NCBI RefSeq assembly: GCF_029168945.1
Contig: NC_083607.1
Coordinates: forward strand, 35,573,257-35,637,256
DNA from: Cannabis sativa
Taxonomy: Eukaryota; Streptophyta; Magnoliopsida; Rosales; Cannabaceae
DNA length: 64,000 nucleotides
Direction of reading: 5' to 3'
The position numbers were made by a program, and so were the translations under genes. This document shows positions 10,754 to 22,066 of this stretch, piece by piece (position 1 is the stretch's first letter; each line of letters opens with the position of its first letter). The notes under the pieces were generated by a model. That model searched no databases and was not told the DNA's origin. It was given only the letters and a program-made list of their open reading frames with translations.

Positions 10754-12852
10754 TGTTGGGTTTTATGCCTTAAATAAAACTCATTTCAATATAATCAGAT
10801 TTACTTATTAATATAGGTCAGAAATAACATTTAATGTTGCATGGTTCACATGATTTATTTCATGATTATATGTACATAATGTATAAATTCATCTGAAACC
10901 CTTTTCACATACTTGATCCTGTTTATTGTGCCGTCAACACATTGGAAAGTAAACATGACTATGTGAATAAAGTTTCCTAGATTTATCAGATACAAGGTTT
11001 TACTGATATGATAATCTACAACAAGAGTTTACTTGCATTTGGAGAAATGCTATGTTCTTTCCAAAGCATTAGTTAAAGTAAAGCTCAGGTTGGATGCATG
11101 GAGTATGCATCGAAAGGGACCGATATTGAACTTTGACTTAGATTTATTAAACATACCTTAATATCTATTCAAGTCAATATCGCCTAGTTGATCCTAGATC
11201 AAATGTTCTTAATCCTGTTATGATTAGCTTCTATCTGGCGAATAGTAAGCAAAGGATGATCTCCTTCGAGCTTGACCAAACGAACATAAATGGTGGAGTA
11301 CTCATTTCACATAAGCTGAAATATCATTTATACGGGGTCAAGTGTTTTAAGGATAAAATGCATTGTAGGGTGTAACGGTAATCTAATGCCTTTACAGTGT
11401 AGATTATTCATATAAAGGATCATTGATCAAATTAGGATTATAACAATGGATAACTAATGATGTGTCTATATGGTGGAACATATAGAGCATTCTATATAAC
11501 TGAGAGTGCAATTCTAAGTTCTATGCGTGGATTCAACGAAGAATTAATAAGTTAGTGAATTTTGGTTATAAATTCTTGATCTACTTATTGGAAGCTCGGT
11601 TATATAGACCCATGGTCCCCGCACTAGTTGCGATAATATTTCTTGTAAGACTCATTTAATTGGTTTTGATTTATCAATTATAATTCTCAATTTAGACTAT
11701 GTCTATTTGTGAATTTTTCACTAAGTAAGGGCAAAATTGTAAAGAAAGAATTTTAGGGGCATATTTGTTAATTATGATACTTTGTATGGTTCAATTAATG
11801 AATATGATAAATGACAATATTATTTAATAATTATTTATAGTTATTGAATAGTTAGAATTGGCATTTAAATGGTTGAATTTGAAAATTGGCGTTTTTGAGA
11901 AAATCAGATGCAGAAAAGATAAACTGTAAAATTGCAAAAAGTGAGGCCCAAATCCACTTGTATAGGGCTGGCCACTTTTGTAGGAAATTTAAACAGATAT
12001 TTTTATTATTTTAATACCAAATAATTCAAACCTAACCCTAGTGGAATGCTATAAATAGATAGTGAAGGCTTCAGGAAATTTACACTAAATTTCTACACTT
12101 CTGATTCAGAAAAACCTGAGCCTTCTCTCTCCCTATCTTTGGCCGACCCTTCTCTTTCTCCTTCCCTCTTCAATTTCGAAAATCTTAGTGTGAGAGTAGT
12201 GTTGGAAATTATTTTACCAGGATCTTAGATCTACTCACAAGTATGGTTATTAACATCCTAAATATGAACTTTCTAAAACGATGAAATAAACACATATAAA
12301 GTTTAGGAAACCTTACATTGGGTGCAGCGGAATTAAATGACTCCTTCCGTTCAGATATCTAGCCCTTGATTCCTTTCAGTAGCAGAGCATTATCAATATC
12401 TGAACCTGGATCTCTTTCTCTGAATCTTTGATGCTGAAACTCCTTTGCTGATGATCTTTCTTCACGATCTTCCTCACTATGATTGAGGTATCACTTGCTG
12501 TGTGTGGGCACTACGCATACACTAAGGATTTCGAAATTCAAGAGGGAAGAGAAAGAAGAATTGGCAGCTAAAGATAGGGAGAGAGAAAGAAAGACTTTCA
12601 GCAAGAAGGAGGTTTCAGCATCAAAGATTCAGAGAAAGAGATCCAGGTTCAGATATTGATAATGCTCTGCTACAGAAAGGAATCAAGGGCTAGATATCTG
12701 AACGGAAGGAGTCATTATGTTCCGCTGCACCCAATGTAAGGTTTCTTAAACTTTATACGTGTTTATTTCATCGTTTTAGAAAGTTCATATTTAGAGTGTT
12801 AATAAACATACTTGTGAGTAGATCTAAGATCCTGGTAAAATAAATTCCAACA
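10754..12852 (+). repeat. K second LTR with deletion and inverted insert
   Basis: Near-identical to 1625-3519 but altered in two places. About 145 bp matching roughly 2092-2236 is missing near 11226. At 12200-12588 about 57 bp is replaced by an inverted piece of a related LTR. The TTCCAACA end is at 12852. It is probably a solo LTR left by recombination. Confidence 0.88.
12200..12588 (-). repeat. Inverted LTR fragment inside K second LTR
   Basis: Reading the minus strand gives the last ~390 bp of a copia LTR, ending TTCCAACA at 12200. It is not a simple flip of the host LTR. Its AACTCCTTTGCTGATGATC and GGCAGCTAAAG variants resemble P (60880-61020) more than K. It faces its direct counterpart at 12588-12852, giving arms of about 235 bp that can pair. 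Confidence 0.85.
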
Positions 12853-14616
12853 GAGAGAGTTATTCATACCACAATGATGATCATTAGTACATCATCCTGA
12901 ATACTAGGTATACATGAACTCCTATTTGTGTTCATTGAGTTCTTTGATTCACTCGTTAAAATTTCTCAGATGATTCTTATAATTTCTATTTTGGGAGCTT
13001 AACAACATGAGTGGCTGAAACATGTTATACAATAGTGGAATCTAAGCTTTCCTCACGGATCAAATATTAGTTCTTTATAATGTTAATTTTGGGAGTCCTA
13101 ACAGTTAAATCTATAATAAGTTATAGATTAACTGTTCACATTAAATTAATGGTACATAAAGAGTCAAGAGATAATTAGAAGGGTGAACTATTTATATTGA
13201 TTATATCAATGGACTCGAGTAAGAATTCTGTAAATATAATTACATAATATCAAAGGGTGCAATTTTTATATTTATAGTGGAGTAATAATAGAATTAATAA
13301 ACCAGATTATTTTATTGATGAGATCGATAATAATTAAGTGTTTCTTGGAGATTCAAAATATAGGTCTATGGTCCCGAGTCACCTCTAGAAACCACTACAA
13401 AGGGGAATATATTATTTGATGATTAAATTTGAGTGAGAAGTAATTTCTATGAGAAATAAATTCTTAAGAGCAAAATAGTAATTTATAGAATTTATTTTTT
13501 TGAATAATTATGAAAATTATGAATTATATAATTAAATAGTATTTAACTATTTATTTTTATTAGATAAAATTATATTAATTAGTTAAATTTAATATTATTT
13601 TGAAATAATATTAAAGAGAGAAATATATATTATTTTACAAAAAATAATATCTATTTCAATTCTTGTGAAATAAGAAATTAATGAGAATTGATCGATTATT
13701 ATTTATTATAAAAATAAATAATAAATCATATTTATGGTAAAATTGAGAAATTAATTTTAGATCTTAAAATATGGGCCACACGTGTCAGCCAAATCCACAC
13801 GTGCAGGGTGACATATAAAGACCCATGTTAATTTTGTTTGATTATTTTATTGGTTAAAATAATTCAAATTATATTAATTAATTATCTTTTAATTATTTAA
13901 TTAGATATATTATTGAATAGTTTATTTAATTAAAAAGATAATAATAAAATAAAAAGATCTAACTGATTTTTGTTAATCAGATATAAGATATTATATTTGA
14001 ATTTGAATTATGAAGTTAAATCATATTAGATATTTCTTTTATTTTAAAAGGATTAATTAAAAAAGTTTGTTTATAATATTATATATAGGATATGTATTAT
14101 TATAAACAAAGACAGACAACTAGAGATAACAAAAAAAGAGTGTAACAAGCAGTGAAAAATAGGTTTGATTTTTCACTTCCATTCTCTCTCTACACACCAC
14201 ACACTCTCTCTCTCCTCATTCTCACACGCCACACATAGTGTAGTGTGGTGTGAGTTTGTGATCATCCATATCTCAATTACAGTGTCTCATGAGCTGAGAA
14301 TACAATGTAATACATAAATCCACTCATCTTATAGAATCTAATAGTCCACTCTATTCTTGAGTGTTGAGGCAGGATTGAAAGATTGTGGTGTGAACTCTTC
14401 AGTAAAATTCTTGGATTAGATTTTCGTAATTATACTAAAAGATAGCGAAGATCCACTAATAGGCTACAAGAGGTATTGTATCTCTACTCATTAGACTAGA
14501 TTTAATCTATATACATTATGTTAAGATTCTTGAGCTTATGGTTCATAATGGATAAAACTATTATTATCAAGTTTGCTTTTCCTTTTCTAACTCTAATATG
14601 GCCATAAAAAGTAACA
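12853..14616 (+). repeat. LTR of copia-like element O, 5' truncated
   Basis: Unlike the K/A/M family. The end is placed at GTAACA by the primer site that follows. It contains two CACGTG G-boxes (13779-13784 and 13798-13803), pyrimidine-rich tracts near 14180-14225 and an AT-rich upstream part. Its beginning is missing because K lies to the left. I see no partner LTR in the window. Confidence 0.6.
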
Positions 14617-14617
14617 A

Positions 14618-14632
14618 TTAGTATCAAGAGCT
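14618..14632 (+). other. O primer-binding site
   Basis: TTAGTATCAAGAGCT resembles the copia Met-tRNA primer site TGGTATCAGAGCT with two changes. It fixes the orientation of O as plus and the LTR end at about 14616. Confidence 0.65.
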
Positions 14633-14968
14633 ATATTCATAATTGTATAGATTAAATACTGTGTTGGGTATTTATGCATTTAATATATGTTAATATATTG
14701 TGAATGGATGGAATTAATTTTTATGTATGAATGCCAATTGTTAATTATATGGTAAAAAATGAGTTGGGAATTTTATAGTTTTTTATTAGAAAAATTGTAC
14801 ACCATATTTGTGGTATAAGTTTTCAATGTATTTTTTTCTTAAAATTTATTTGTGAATTTTTTTTTTAAATAATGTAATTCCTTATTCCACAAATTCTTCC
14901 ATTGATATGTGAGCTCGAGTTTAAGGTGTAAACCTCGACCTCATCCAGACGATATTATTTGAAGCTCA
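14633..14968 (+). other. O leader, left part
   Basis: AT-rich sequence after the O primer site with no gene visible. It is broken at 14968 by insertion of N and resumes at 60520. Confidence 0.55.
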
Positions 14969-15286
14969 TGTTGGAATTATTTTACCAAGATCTAGATTTA
15001 CTAACAAGTATGTTATTAACATCCTAAATATGAACTTCTAAAACGATATCAAATAAACACATATAAAGTTTCGGGAACCTTACAGTGGTTGCAGCGGAAT
15101 ATAATGTCTCTTTCTGCTCAGATCTCTAACCCTTGTATCCTTTCTGTAGCAGAGTATCACCAAGATCTGAGCCTGAATCTCTTTCTCTTGAAACTGGATT
15201 CTTCACAGTCTTACACACTATGATTGAGTACCAATTGATGTGTGTGGGCACTTACTCTAATCACTCTAGGGTTTGAATTGAAGAGA

Positions 15287-15355
<69 letters not shown>

Positions 15356-16895
15356 TTCGATTTTGGTATAAGAGAGGAGGCTTAAAATTTTACTGAAGGA
15401 ATGAGATGCATCATCTTTTCCCTTTAGCCATCTCTACCTATTTATAGGGAACCACTTAGGGTTAGGTTAGATTTAATTAGCATTTAAATAATGAAAAATA
15501 AAGTGGCAAATTGCTTCCCTAGTGGCCGACCATGGATAGTGGGCCCCCACTTTGCAATTTTGCCATTTTTCTCATTTTTCATCTTATTTTCTCAAAAATA
15601 CTATTTTTCTAATTTAACCACTTAAATTCCAATTCTAATTATTTAATAACTAAAATATTAATCATTAAATAATATTGTCATTTAATATATTTATGAATTA
15701 GACTTAACAAAGTCTCTTAATTAACAAATAAATCCTAGAATCTCTTTTCTTCACAATTAAGCCCTAGCTTAGTGAAAAATTCATAAACTAGACATAGTCT
15801 AATTTTAGAATTATAATTGATTAATTAAAATCAATTAACTGAGTCTTACAAGTAGTATTGTCTCAACTAGTATGGGGACCATGGGCCTATATATCTGAGC
15901 TTCCAATAAGTAGATCTAGAATTTACCAAGTAAATTCACTAACTTATTAATTCCTCATTTCATCCACCATAGAACTTGGAATTGCACTCTCAGTTATATA
16001 GAACGCTCTATATGTTCCACGATATATATACGCTATTAGTTATCTATTGTTATAATCTCAATAATCAATGATCCTCTGTAGATGATTTACATTGTATAAG
16101 GATTAATTTACCGTTACACCCTTCAATGTATTTTATTCTTAAAACACTTAGCCACCTATAAATGATATTTCAGTGAACTAACATAATCACTGAAATGAGT
16201 ACTCAACCATTTATCTCTGTTTAGCCAAGCTCGAAGGAAATCATCATTTCACTTCTATGTCTTGATAGAAGCTATAGTTCCATATCTATGACTAGCACTC
16301 CCACACAATTGCACTACCATGTTCCCAAAATGTACGTATCATCCTGACCAAAAAGTAGGCTTAACTAACAAATCAAAGAACATGTATAATACTCTTGAGA
16401 TCGAACCTAACCATGTCAGGATTAAGATCATTTAATCTAGGATCAACTAGGTGATATTGAATTGAATAGATATTACGATAAATTTATCATATCTGATCCA
16501 AGTTCAATATCGGTCCCTTCCAATGCATACTCCATGCATCCAACCCAAGCTTTACTTTAACCAATGCCCTGGAAAGGACATAGCACTTATCCAAGGTGCA
16601 AGTAAACTATGTTGTAGATTATCATATCAATTAAACCTAGTGTACTGATAAATCTAGGAATATATATTTAATCACACAATCTTGATTACTTTCCACTGTG
16701 CTAACGACACAATAAACAAGAATATAAATGTGATAAGGGTTTGGATGAATTTATAAATCAAATAAACATATAAATGATAACATGAACCAAATGACACACT
16801 AAATAAGTGATGAAAATACTTCTCTCTCTTTATTGATAATTGAATAATAAAGATTACATTGAAATGGAGTTTTATTTAGGGCACAAAGCCCAACA
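14969..16895 (-). repeat. N 3' LTR
   Basis: On the plus strand it begins TGTTGGAATTATTTTACCA and ends GGGCACAAAGCCCAACA. It is 1927 bp. It carries a long GA microsatellite at 15291-15353. The usual AACTCCCACTTGCAC polypurine tract does not follow at 16896, so the adjacent internal sequence has been replaced. Confidence 0.9.
15291..15353. repeat. (GA)n microsatellite
   Basis: About 30 uninterrupted GA units. The equivalent position in other LTRs of the family is only a short GAGAGA run, so the tract expanded after insertion. Confidence 0.95.
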
Positions 16896-17575
16896 CCTCA
16901 ATCGACGAGCCACGAACCCCGAAGGGTTGTGGCTTCAAGCCGTGAGGCTCAATAGGCTGAGCCATGTGATTTTTCACGTGTGCATGTAATGCATGCATCT
17001 CCATGTACACATGAAAACGATGTGAGAGAGAGGAGGAGAACCCAAATGGACATTTTTAAGGCATTAAAATTAAATTCTGAGCAAGTTGATTTTTGACACC
17101 CTGAGGCGCGAGGGGCCCGAGCACCCAGCACCCGGGTTGACAATCTGTCAGTCTGGGCACCTTTCAAGTGTCCGATCAAAGATCCGACTCTTGAATTGAA
17201 TCTGTATTCATCAAAAATTGGGAAACAAGTCCTTTCGAAGGAAAACAACAATTCTTGGGCATAAATAACAAGGCCAAGGACTTCAGGGTATTATTGGTGT
17301 AAAATATAAGTCAACTATGTAATTAACTGCCCTCCTATGTAATTATAAATACGAGAAGGTTACATTAAAAAAGGGACAAAAAAATTCATCAGGAAAAAGG
17401 CCTAAGAGCTATATCAGAAATCTAATAAGACTGACTCGTGGACTATGCAGAATTTTAACTGCAAAACCACATAAAAACCTTTGAGCTCTTATCTTTTCTT
17501 TACTGCTTTTAATTTCTTTGCAAGTCTATCACAATTTAGGCACAAATATAGTTAACCAAAAATCTGCATTAACAC
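16896..17575 (+). repeat. Unassigned LTR-like fragment
   Basis: Different in composition from the surrounding copia leader. It contains a TATA-like TATAAATACGAGA near 17345 followed by transcript-like sequence and ends CTGCATTAACA near 17572, like the second half of a plus-strand gypsy LTR. It separates the N leader from the N 3' LTR, where gag-pol should be. A 100-codon minus frame at 16949-17251 shows no recognisable domain. Confidence 0.45.
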
Positions 17576-18976
17576 CATCCTCATTATTAATTTTCCAATA
17601 AATATTATGAAAATTACTTAATTTAAGTTGGTCCAAAATTAATTAAATAACATTAATTTTCAACTCAAATTTAATTTTCTATAAATATATATATATATGA
17701 TTGAATTTGAAATCCAATGTATTTGAAAATAATACGTGTTTCGAAATTGTTTAAAATAAAATAAAATAAAACTAGAAAAAATATTCTAATTTATGTTGGT
17801 CTAAAATTAAATAAATTAATTTTCAACATAAATATAATTTTCCTATTTAATTAAATCTCTTAAAAAAAATATCAACTTAAATATTAATTTTCTTATTTAA
17901 TTAAATATATCTAGAAAAATACCAAAAAGTACCTAGAAAATATCTATCTAGATAATTCATAAACTAATTATTGATTTTCTAATTAAAAAAATATATTTTA
18001 GTCTATTTATTTTTAAATAAATCATTAATGATAATTAATTGATTTAAGTTGATCTAAAATTAAGTAACAAATTAAGTTTTAACTTAATCTAATTTTCAAG
18101 ATAGAAAAATTTCAAAATATCTACATTTAAAATCAATGCAATTTGAAATTTAAGTGGGGAAATGATTATTAAAATAAAATAAAATATATTTTGAAAATTA
18201 TTCTAATTTAAGTTCATCAGAAATTAACAAATTTTCGACTTAAATATAATTTTTTTATTTAATTAAATTCGTTAAAATAGAAATAATTAAGTATCTAGAA
18301 TAAAACAAACTTAATTATTAATTCTAATTTAATTTCTAAGAAAATATTCTAATTTAATTTTGTCTAAAATTAATTAATAAATTATTTTTCAACTTAAATA
18401 TATTTTACTTATTTAATTAAATTTCATGAAATAGAAACAAATAATTAAGTATCTTGAATAAAATTAACTTAATTATTAATTCTATTTAAGTTCTAAGAAA
18501 AATATCCTATTTAAGTTGGTCTAAAATTAATAAATAAATCAATTTTCAACTTAAATATATTTTTCTACTTAATTAAAAATTAGAAAATATAAATTAGTTA
18601 CTATATATCACTATCTAGAATCTTTTCTTTAAACTAAGTGTGTTTTTCTAAATTAATTTTAAAATAAGCTAATGAAAAATTAATTCCATTTATTTCAAAA
18701 TTAATTATGTTGCTAATTCAATTTTAATTAGGTTAAACTAGTATAATTAGTATAATACAATCATTTAAATAAGGGAAATGAGCCTTCATAATTGGGGTTG
18801 TTCATGTGAGAGATGGCTGAGTTTAGTATGTCGTACCCACAACTAATGGCCCCCTAATTCTCACACAAGACCCAAAGGAGAGGAATTTAACCTTAAATTA
18901 AATAATTATTATTCATTGGATAAGCCCAATACCAATTGGGCCTAAATAAAACTATCAAAGGTGATATTTCATTTAG
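17576..18976 (-). other. N leader, part proximal to the MULE
   Basis: AT-rich sequence matching the K/A/M family leader in reverse. The island at about 18770-18900, with a TCTCACACAAG-type stretch, corresponds to K 4980-5100. No gene is present. Confidence 0.75.
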
Positions 18977-20552
18977 AGGAAATTACACTTACTATGGGAT
19001 TTTAAAAGTTCTTATGATAAATATGGCACATTTAAGTTTGACCAATTTATATGTTATTTTTTTTGTTTTTAGGTCTTTTTATTGTATTTGATATGCCATA
19101 TATATGTGATTAAGTTTTCAAATCCCATATTTAATATTTTTATTTGTTTAGAAAGTTTTATTTGTCATTGATATCGGAAAAGTCACCGGAATTTGTTGTC
19201 GGTGTCGAAAAAGTTGTCGGAGTAACAGTCGATGCCGAAAAGTTGTCAGAGTTGCTGCCGGCGCTAGAAAATTATTCGAAATTGGCATTTTCGCCGGAAA
19301 AAATCACTGAAACAATCACCAAGAAACCAGTTTCTAGCTGATTTTTCCGTTGACAATGCCAATTCTAACGACTTTTCTGAAGCTAGCAGCTACTCCAGCG
19401 ACTTTTTCGGCACCGACAGCAAACTTTGGAAAAGTCATCAGAATTGGCATAGTTGATGGAAAAATTACCAAGAAACTAATTACCAAGAAACTAGTTTCTT
19501 GGTAATTTTTTTGGTGATTTTTCTGATGACTTTTCTAGCGTTGGTAGCAACTCTCGCGACTAATACACCGGCAGCTACTCTAGTGACTTTTTCAGTACCG
19601 ACAGTAAACTCTGGGAAATTCGTCGAAATTGGCATTGTCACTGGAAAAATCACGAAGAAACTGGTTTCTTTTCTTCATCAAGAAACCAATTTCTTGATGA
19701 AGAAACCAGTTTCTTGGTAATTTTTTTGTGTTTTTTTTCTCTATTTGGTTGATTGATGAAACTGGTTTCAATTATTTTCAGTGTATATCATTTTTGTTTT
19801 GTTTTCATAATCTTTATTATTGTTGTGTAACAAAACTAGTTTCTTGATGAAGAAACCACTTTCTTGGTGAAGAAACCGGTTTCTTGATGAAAAAACTACT
19901 TTCTTGGTAATTTTTCTAGTGATTTAGCTGGCGATAATGCCAATTCTGACGACTCTTTTGACGCCGGCAATAACTCCGACATCGGCAACTACTCCGGTGA
20001 CTTTTTCGGCACCGACATCAAACTCCAAAATAGTCGTCGGAATTGGCATTGTCACCGGTAAAATTACCACAAAAATCACCAAGAAACTGGTTTCTTAGAA
20101 AATGGTTTCTTCATAAAGAAACAAGCTTCTTAGTGATTTTTCCACCGACAGTGCTAATTCTGACGACTTTTTCGGCGCCAGCAGTAACTCCGGCGACTTT
20201 TCTGGCATCAACAGCTACTCCGACGACTTTTTCGGTGCCGGCAGCAAACTCCGATGACTTTTCCGGCACGAGTGACAACTCCGGCGATCACTATAGTTTT
20301 ATTTGTTTTATTTTTTTAAAAAAATAAATATGAAGAGAATTTTATTATTTTTTATAGTAATTTAATTAAGTTTTTTTTTTATGAATCTTAAATTCAGATT
20401 TCTTTTTAATGTTTTATATGGTTTTTTAGAAGAAAAAAAAAACCATATTTTTAGTTTGATTGGTTAGATAATGCCATATTTAGTGGCATTTACTTTTTAT
20501 GCCATATTTATCATATCCTTAATAATTTTTCCCATATTTTTGAAAATAACCC
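18977..20552. mobile_element. Non-autonomous Mutator-like element
   Basis: A 1.58-kb insertion in the N leader. The ends are degenerate inverted repeats sharing TATGGGA and a TTATGATAAATATGGCA-type stretch (left about 18978-19031, right about 20465-20552). Flanks are TTCATTTAG (18968-18976) and TTCATTTAA just after 20552, a 9-10-bp duplication as Mutator-like elements make. M keeps the uninterrupted site near 49905. The interior has no transposase. It is an array of GC-richer modules in both orientations: direct copies around GAATTGGCATTGTCACCGG near 19286, 19440, 19624 and 20040, and reverse ones near 19350, 19930 and 20150. Short open frames inside reflect the repeats. Confidence 0.7.
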
Positions 20553-21389
20553 TTTCATTTAAGCAACCTAGTCCATTTATCTATCTAGAAATAAATGAGC
20601 TTCCTATATGCATCTAAGCCCAAAAGCAAACATATAGGTTCACATAGGTCAAATTGGTTTGGATGGGCCCTATCATGTTTCTAGGTTTACATACATGAAG
20701 GAAATACAAAATTTACCTGTTACAAATTATTTATAAGTTCTATTGACAATTGGACTATGATTAAAATTAGATCATTGGATCTGTCAACAAGTTAATCATA
20801 GCAATTTAGATGAAATAAATAATAGGTTTGTTAAAAAAAAGTTTTGAATAAACAATTAAACATCAACAAACAATGTTCATGTAACAGATTGTGAAATAAG
20901 ATATTTATTACTTATATAATTAAATTATTATTTCACTAACCAACTATTTTAAAAATTTAGGGTTGTTAAAAACAACCTAAAATATCTTTTCAAAAATGTA
21001 AGATTCAAACTAATTTAAAATTATCTAGGTTTATTTAAATTATTTAATTAAATTAAATTAAATATTTAATATGATAAATAATTTGAAAAGAACTAAATAT
21101 ATATTTTTAATATAATTTTCTAATCTTATAATTTAATAAAATTAAAATAATAAAATAAACCAATTTTAAAATAGATATGGTTAGGCAATTATTATTTTAA
21201 TAATAAAATATAAACAAATAACAATTATCCATATGTCAAAATATCTCAAATTAAGCCTTTTCAAATTTCTACAAAAATATCTAGGTTATTTAAATATTTA
21301 AAATACTATTTAAAAATTTCTAATAAGTAAATTGATATAAAATATCATTTTCTTAACTTATAATTTATAAACAATAAAATATTTCACTA
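20553..21389 (-). other. N leader, part between MULE and Tat
   Basis: Continues the family leader in reverse: the TGGATGGGCCCTATCATG stretch near 20660 and the TTACCTGTTACAAATTATTTA-type stretch near 20716 match M near 49976-50050. It is AT-rich and without a gene. It ends CACTA at the Tat insertion. Confidence 0.75.
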
Positions 21390-22066
21390 TGTTATCCCTA
21401 TTTTTCTACTCTGACGTGGCATCACATGAATGGTGACACGAGGAATCCACTTGGAACATCTGCTCAGGAAGCATAGCCCGAGTAGAATGCCTCGCTGGCA
21501 TGCCCAGAGCAAAGTATTCAGCAATCCGCGCAGAGCGACCAACACTTAGCGAATTCAGCTTTCACATCATGAGTCATCAGCACAATCCCTATAACTCAGG
21601 GATCAAGTTACGTGGATATGGCATACACAAGATCCCACTATTAGTGTATTAAGCCTCAATCCCACGATCCTTGAATTCAGCATTGATCCCACGATTTTTC
21701 TGTTTATACGCATTGTAACGAGAGGGGAAACTCTTCCTCCCCAAGCTTACTATCCCTATAAATAGTGATGCATATTCACTAGGCAAGGGATCGGTCGAAA
21801 AGCATTTGAGCTAAGACTATACCCTAAATATATTATCTAAGAATTATATATTCAGAGATACTGTTGTAAGAGCTATAAGAAAAGGAATCTTTCTCCTTGA
21901 TCTTAAGTCAATACAATTAACGAGGATTAGGCTATTACTGAACTGCTCGGGGCTGAATCTCAATAAAATTCCTGTGTCTTTATATTGCTTTATCATATAT
22001 TTGTTATTATAAATCACTTATCGCTTATAAAATGGACTCGTTGTCGTTGGCTAAAAGCGAGGTCAA
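21390..22066 (+). repeat. Tat 5' LTR
   Basis: 677 bp, starting TGTTATCCC, with a TATA box CTATAAATA at 21756-21764. It lacks the last two bases (CA) seen in the 3' copy, because the internal deletion begins there: GAGGTCAA joins straight to RNase H coding sequence. Confidence 0.9.

Larger units (their letters stand above)
1625..12852 (+). mobile_element. Copia element K, rearranged and decayed
   Basis: A Ty1/copia-type element with an LTR at 1625-3519, a Met-tRNA-like primer site, a 3.9-kb AT-rich leader and decayed pol up to 9952. The end of pol and the polypurine tract are missing. Instead 9953-12852 repeats the 5' flank and LTR (826-3519). The outer flanks are GAAAG (1620-1624) and GAGAG (12853-12857), a plausible target duplication with one change. 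The simplest history is tandem duplication of flank plus 5' part, followed by LTR-LTR recombination that left a solo LTR in the second copy. It carries no intact gene. Confidence 0.85.

Noticed and set aside
16949..17251. 100-codon minus-strand frame.
   Set aside because: Lies in an LTR-like fragment, mixed composition, no recognisable domain.
19144..20327. Three frames of 65-94 codons suggesting repeat proteins.
   Set aside because: They are translations of the alternating modules of the MULE; the other strand is equally open.
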